Source: Acanthaster planci
Taxonomy: Eukaryota; Echinodermata; Asteroidea; Valvatida; Acanthasteridae
NCBI RefSeq assembly: GCF_001949145.1
Contig: NW_019091544.1
Coordinates: 386,016-450,015, forward strand
Direction of reading: 5' to 3'
Length of the DNA stretch: 64,000 nucleotides
Part shown: positions 60,001 to 64,000 of the stretch, one piece after another
Layout of the letters: each line of letters begins with the position of its first letter
Position numbering within the stretch: the stretch's first letter is position 1
Position numbers and translations under genes: made by a program
Notes under the pieces: generated by a model
Seen by the model: the letters and a program-made list of their open reading frames with translations, nothing else
Databases searched by the model: none
What the model was told of the DNA's origin: nothing

Positions 60001-62350
60001 TTGAGAAAACGGACACGCACTAGACAAAATGCATCGCATGGGTGCATTAAAAAGACCTTAGGGAATTAACGCTACAAGACGATCCTTTATTATGCATGTA
60101 AGAATTGTCCTTTATTTCAACGGTTTAGACTTTTTCGTGGTATAAACCTCCAAAATAAGGAATGCCATTTGGATTGTATGTCCTAAATATATAGCTACGA
60201 TTTTTGGGGGGGATATCTAATTTATCATGAAAGCAGCATTCACTCCGTATTTGGGGCTGTTTTTCAATATCACAGTTGGTCACATGACAATAATAACCAT
60301 GTGGGAAATTATTGACTTGGAGTTTTCAACTACATTAACCTACGTTACAGCCACTCTTTCCCCTGAAGAACACTGTTTACATTATTATTACCAAATTATT
60401 ACCAACATCTAGGGAAAAAAGAAGCACTGAACTTTTGGCTTTCCTTATAACACGAACAATGGTTCAGACTGGACTTTAAATTTTATGAGTAGGCCTAAAT
60501 CAAGTCCGTTCGGTAAAGACATCTGGTATTCCCAGATGCATTCTCACACTCCTATGAGGCAAGCCCCTTGCTTCTTAGTGAGCTGAAGCATACCACAGAC
60601 AAGTTTCTGTAAAATTCGATGCATAAAATACTCTTTTGTGCGTTGTATTTACAGCAACTGATCAGGAGGGAAAGGCTTAATCAAATCAATTGTACTCTTG
60701 CCGTTATACTAGACACTACTGGCACTTAATAAAAAACGAGGGTATGGCGGTTGAAATGGTAACGAAACTTTCCGAAACGGGAAATTCAAGACAATAACGA
60801 ATAGAATTTAATTTTATATCGCATAGGAATTTTGAGTTTTCTGCCCCAGGGCTCCACGTTTATATTAGTGAAAAGGTTGATATAAGCAACCTTACCATAA
60901 TTTCGTGTAGAAAATGATGTCCAATGAATGGTGAGCCTTTCAGACTGGAGAGCCAAATGCCAATCACGAACAGTCCTATCAAAGGGCTAAGTTACATGAC
61001 GTAATTGGTTTAGGCTACGTGACGAAAGCAATTACAAATTAACTTCTAATTCTGCAGTCTTGTATTAATTTCATGTACATAGTGAACTAAATATTGTAAT
61101 AATTCAAGCGGCGTTTGCTGAATTGGCTTCTTGGTTAAAATACTAAAAATAAATGTAGTACGCCTTCACGATTCACTCAGAGTTCGGTAACTCAGTTGAG
61201 TCAGTGAAAATTTCCTGACGTGGAAACTGTAGAACTGAAAAGAAATGAAACTTTTAAATCATGTCTTATTTTGGACAGTTTCTAATTTTTAGTCTTCATG
61301 TGCGCTAAAGATGATGTCGTTACAACAAAACATTTTCCCGTCAGAGCTGAGAAAACACTGTCCAGAATACCAGCAATTACTCTAGAAAAGGTCTATCTGT
61401 AGAGTCTTTGTGCCATAGTACTGTGCCGAATAGTTTGTGTCGAGACGGGATAAGCCTGCGGCAAGACTCCTCAAGCGAGGAGGTGCATGTAATCAGATAA
61501 CTTAAGCTTAGCCTGAGGACAGTATGCGAACGGCCAACGAACTCAGACGATGTAGTTTCTCTCACCTATAAAGGTCAGCCTCTTAATTCGGGGAGATAAA
61601 CCTTTGGTGAAATTGCATGATTGCAGCAGGTGTGCAACGGCAATTTATACCTTTTTTTCTGGGTTCGTTGATGAAATCGTTTGGAAAAGTGAATCTACAC
61701 ACTGCGGGTCGGAAACGTAACAGTTCTACACGCTTCGTTTAGTTTGACTGCAATGGAAAGTAGGTCCGTGACCTGCATGCTTGCTATGGTACTTTGACAT
61801 ACTTAGGCGCCAGTTGTATATTCACATATTTAAAAGCTTGATCCCTGTAAAATTTGAGTGTCATTATTAATGACAAGTTGACATGGGAAATGCATTGCCA
61901 GAAAGCAGAAATTCCTTCCACTAATTGCACGCAACCTTGGTGGTCTTAGAAATTGAAATATTTTGTCACAGCTCGTTTTCTGATTTCTTTTTACACTACG
62001 TTATCCTTGCCTCATCTTCAGTATAGTATATATACCTGCCTGGGGAAATATGCGTAGAACATACCTTGACTTGACAAATTATACGTGATGTAGAAGAATT
62101 CTTTAAGATTGGTGAATGGCTCTGGCTTTAAGGATAACATCCTCTTTATTTGTTAAATTCAACACTTTACCTGTATATGATTTTTATAAATATCACTTGT
62201 GTGCTCTAATGGATAATTTTGAAACACAACCAGATGTCCATTTGTCACTGTCATTGTGAGCATGTGTGAAAGAATGTGGACAGTAGTCGAAAAGGGTTAT
62301 GTGTACGTTTACTGATCAGAACGTTCTTTGATCGAGAAGGAAGACACACA
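57031..62350. other. Intergenic, no gene seen
   Basis: Short frames only (for example 58386-58601 plus, 59439-59708 minus), none with a recognisable domain or convincing splice context. The sequence is AT-rich and runs into an assembly gap. Confidence 0.45.
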
Positions 62351-62938
62351 NNNNNNNNNNNNNNNNNNNNNNNNNNNNNNNNNNNNNNNNNNNNNNNNNN
62401 NNNNNNNNNNNNNNNNNNNNNNNNNNNNNNNNNNNNNNNNNNNNNNNNNNNNNNNNNNNNNNNNNNNNNNNNNNNNNNNNNNNNNNNNNNNNNNNNNNNN
62501 NNNNNNNNNNNNNNNNNNNNNNNNNNNNNNNNNNNNNNNNNNNNNNNNNNNNNNNNNNNNNNNNNNNNNNNNNNNNNNNNNNNNNNNNNNNNNNNNNNNN
62601 NNNNNNNNNNNNNNNNNNNNNNNNNNNNNNNNNNNNNNNNNNNNNNNNNNNNNNNNNNNNNNNNNNNNNNNNNNNNNNNNNNNNNNNNNNNNNNNNNNNN
62701 NNNNNNNNNNNNNNNNNNNNNNNNNNNNNNNNNNNNNNNNNNNNNNNNNNNNNNNNNNNNNNNNNNNNNNNNNNNNNNNNNNNNNNNNNNNNNNNNNNNN
62801 NNNNNNNNNNNNNNNNNNNNNNNNNNNNNNNNNNNNNNNNNNNNNNNNNNNNNNNNNNNNNNNNNNNNNNNNNNNNNNNNNNNNNNNNNNNNNNNNNNNN
62901 NNNNNNNNNNNNNNNNNNNNNNNNNNNNNNNNNNNNNN
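62351..62938. other. Assembly gap (588 N)
   Basis: A run of N that truncates the 3' end of the Penelope-like element. Frames reported across it are artefacts. Confidence 1.
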
Positions 62939-63427
62939 TTGCAGAACTGTTCGGTTCTTGTGAATCTCAATTGCCTGACGAACACGACGTGGATGCCATT
63001 GTTCTATGTTGGCTATGTGATGGGCTTGTTGCCAGTGGACTTGGTGGTCTTCAGTGCTGGAGTGTTTGATGATGGCAGATTTCTCGAGATCCCCCCGTCG
63101 TCCGTGGGCTCGGTGTTCATTGAGTCTGGTAGTGAGATCTCTGCCATTTTCTCCGATATACACCTTGCTGCATTCGCAGGGGATCCTGTAGACGCCTGGC
63201 TTGGTCTTGGGGTCTTGTTTGTCCTTGTGAGACTGGAGAGCTGCTTGGATCTTGTTGGGGGCGGTGTGGAAAACTTTGTTGCCATGGTGTAGAAGGATGC
63301 GCTGGATCCAGTGGGAGGTATTGCCTATGTAGGGGAGGGTGACAGAACTAATGTGCCTAATGGGTTGACCTTGGGTATAGGAGACCCGCTGGTCTGGAGG
63401 CGGTCTAGGGTCTTGGGTCTTGATCTC
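62939..63427 (-). pseudogene. Penelope-like GIY-YIG endonuclease domain, frameshifted relative to the RT
   Basis: A third segment, back in the frame of the RT, is open from 63427 to the gap. It holds a VTLPYIG...WIQRIL connector (about 63340-63280), then the GIY-YIG nuclease: GVY at 63196-63188, YIG at 63160-63152, followed by the Arg/Glu-His stretch RLNEH. The catalytic Arg after YIG appears as part of NGRDLTTR. The nuclease nicks target DNA during retrotransposition in this class. The C terminus is lost in the N run. Confidence 0.85.
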
Positions 63428-64000
63428 ACTTGAACCCGTTCCGCTGTTGTGCTGTGGAGATGTGATGGAGTTCCGGTTGCAGGTGGTCTTGGTCGCAGAT
63501 GTTGTATGCTCGACGCACGAGGGTTCTGTTGACGCAGGCCTTAATGCTGGGGTGGTGGAAAGACCGGTTGTTCAGGTAGCGGTCGGTATGTGTTGGCTTC
63601 CTATACACTGTGCGGGATAGGGTGCCATCTTGTAGTCTTGAAACCTCGACATCCAAGAATGCAATGCGTCCGTCTTGAGGTCTTGTGGGCTGTGTGGCCA
63701 GATGACGAAAGTGTCGTCCACATACCGGATCCATACGCTGGGCTTGAGGTCCGCGGAGAAGAGGGCTGTCTGCTCAAATTCTTCCATGAACAGGTCTGCC
63801 AGAACCGGGGATAGAGGCGATCCCATGGAGGTTCCGGAAGACTGCTCGAAGAATTTGTCTCTCCACTGGAAGCAGGAAAATGATACGCAGCTGATCAGGA
63901 GATCGTGGATTTGATGTGGTGTGAGGTTGGTCCGGTCGCTGAGTGAGGGATCGTGAAGTAACCTATCCTTGGCGATGATGCATGCTTCGGATGTGGGTAC
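63426..64000 (-). pseudogene. Penelope-like reverse transcriptase and linker, frameshifted
   Basis: The frame entering at 64000 carries the RT palm motifs and stays meaningful to about 63692. Just after YVDDTFVIWPH the family-typical sequence stops, and the expected LDV-type linker resumes in a different frame from about 63680. The spacing suggests that some tens of residues between YVDD and FLDV are missing as well as the frame being lost. The second frame ends at a stop at 63428-63426. The break would inactivate the protein unless it is an assembly error. Confidence 0.85.

Larger units (their letters stand above)
62939..64000 (-). mobile_element. Penelope-like retroelement, 3' half, frameshifted
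   Basis: Read on the minus strand, the window edge (64000) opens directly into a reverse transcriptase with MGSPLSPVLADLF (63826-63788) and the catalytic IRYVDDTFVIW (YVDD at 63724-63713). Next comes the linker FLDVEVSR ... VYRKPTHTDRYL (about 63680-63426), then a GIY-YIG endonuclease with GVYRIPCEC (63196-63170) and VYIGENGR (63163-63140), including the Cys pair between GVY and YIG seen in Penelope-like elements, and a downstream His-containing stretch. RT plus C-terminal GIY-YIG defines this retroelement class. The element continues off the right edge (5' part) and into the N gap (3' end). Confidence 0.92.

Overview
The window looks like draft genomic DNA from a marine invertebrate, probably a deuterostome such as a cephalochordate, hemichordate or echinoderm. 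The reasons are split genes with ordinary GT-AG splice signals, AT-rich intergenic DNA full of degenerate transposons, a Penelope-like retroelement, two runs of N (21623-22068 and 62351-62938) and two proteins with animal affinities. The species cannot be named from the sequence alone.

Left part (1-17 kb). Positions 1-6486 read as an intron (or upstream DNA) saturated with palindromic TACATG/CATGTA words, plus a foldback element, degenerate GGCCTY hexamer tracts and one copy of a dispersed repeat. A good splice acceptor at 6485-6486 opens one huge coding exon (6487-14894, 2802 codons including a shared first codon). It encodes most of a Schnurri/HIVEP (ZAS-family) transcription factor: an N-terminal C2H2 finger pair, a central conserved family block, a second finger pair with a strongly acidic tail, and a C-terminal triplet of C2H2 fingers of the kind I associate with Drosophila Schnurri. 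The 5' exons lie outside the window or were not recognised. The probable 3' UTR follows, with several AATAAA signals.

Middle part (17-43 kb). This is mostly intergenic. It holds a CpG-rich patch (17.56-18.0 kb), short hAT-like MITEs, a CCAAT-containing foldback element, a second, inverted copy of the 0.5-1 kb dispersed repeat, a candidate solo LTR with a TATA box and an internal GTGCAC tandem array, and one further gene on the minus strand. That gene (coding exon 30271-31050) encodes a 259-residue coiled-coil protein that I assign, with moderate confidence, to the UPF0500/C1orf216 family. A non-coding first exon probably ends at 31613. Its human namesake and HIVEP3 both lie on 1p34, so the pairing may reflect old linkage.

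Right part (43-64 kb). No convincing gene body was found. Two CRE + X-box clusters (44.86 and 50.00 kb) resemble promoters; the first sits just upstream of an ATG with a splice donor. The right edge carries the 3' half of a Penelope-like retroelement on the minus strand (reverse transcriptase plus GIY-YIG endonuclease), broken by two frameshifts and running into the second N gap and off the window.

I saw no CRISPR arrays, operons, bacterial signals or convincing tRNA/rRNA genes.
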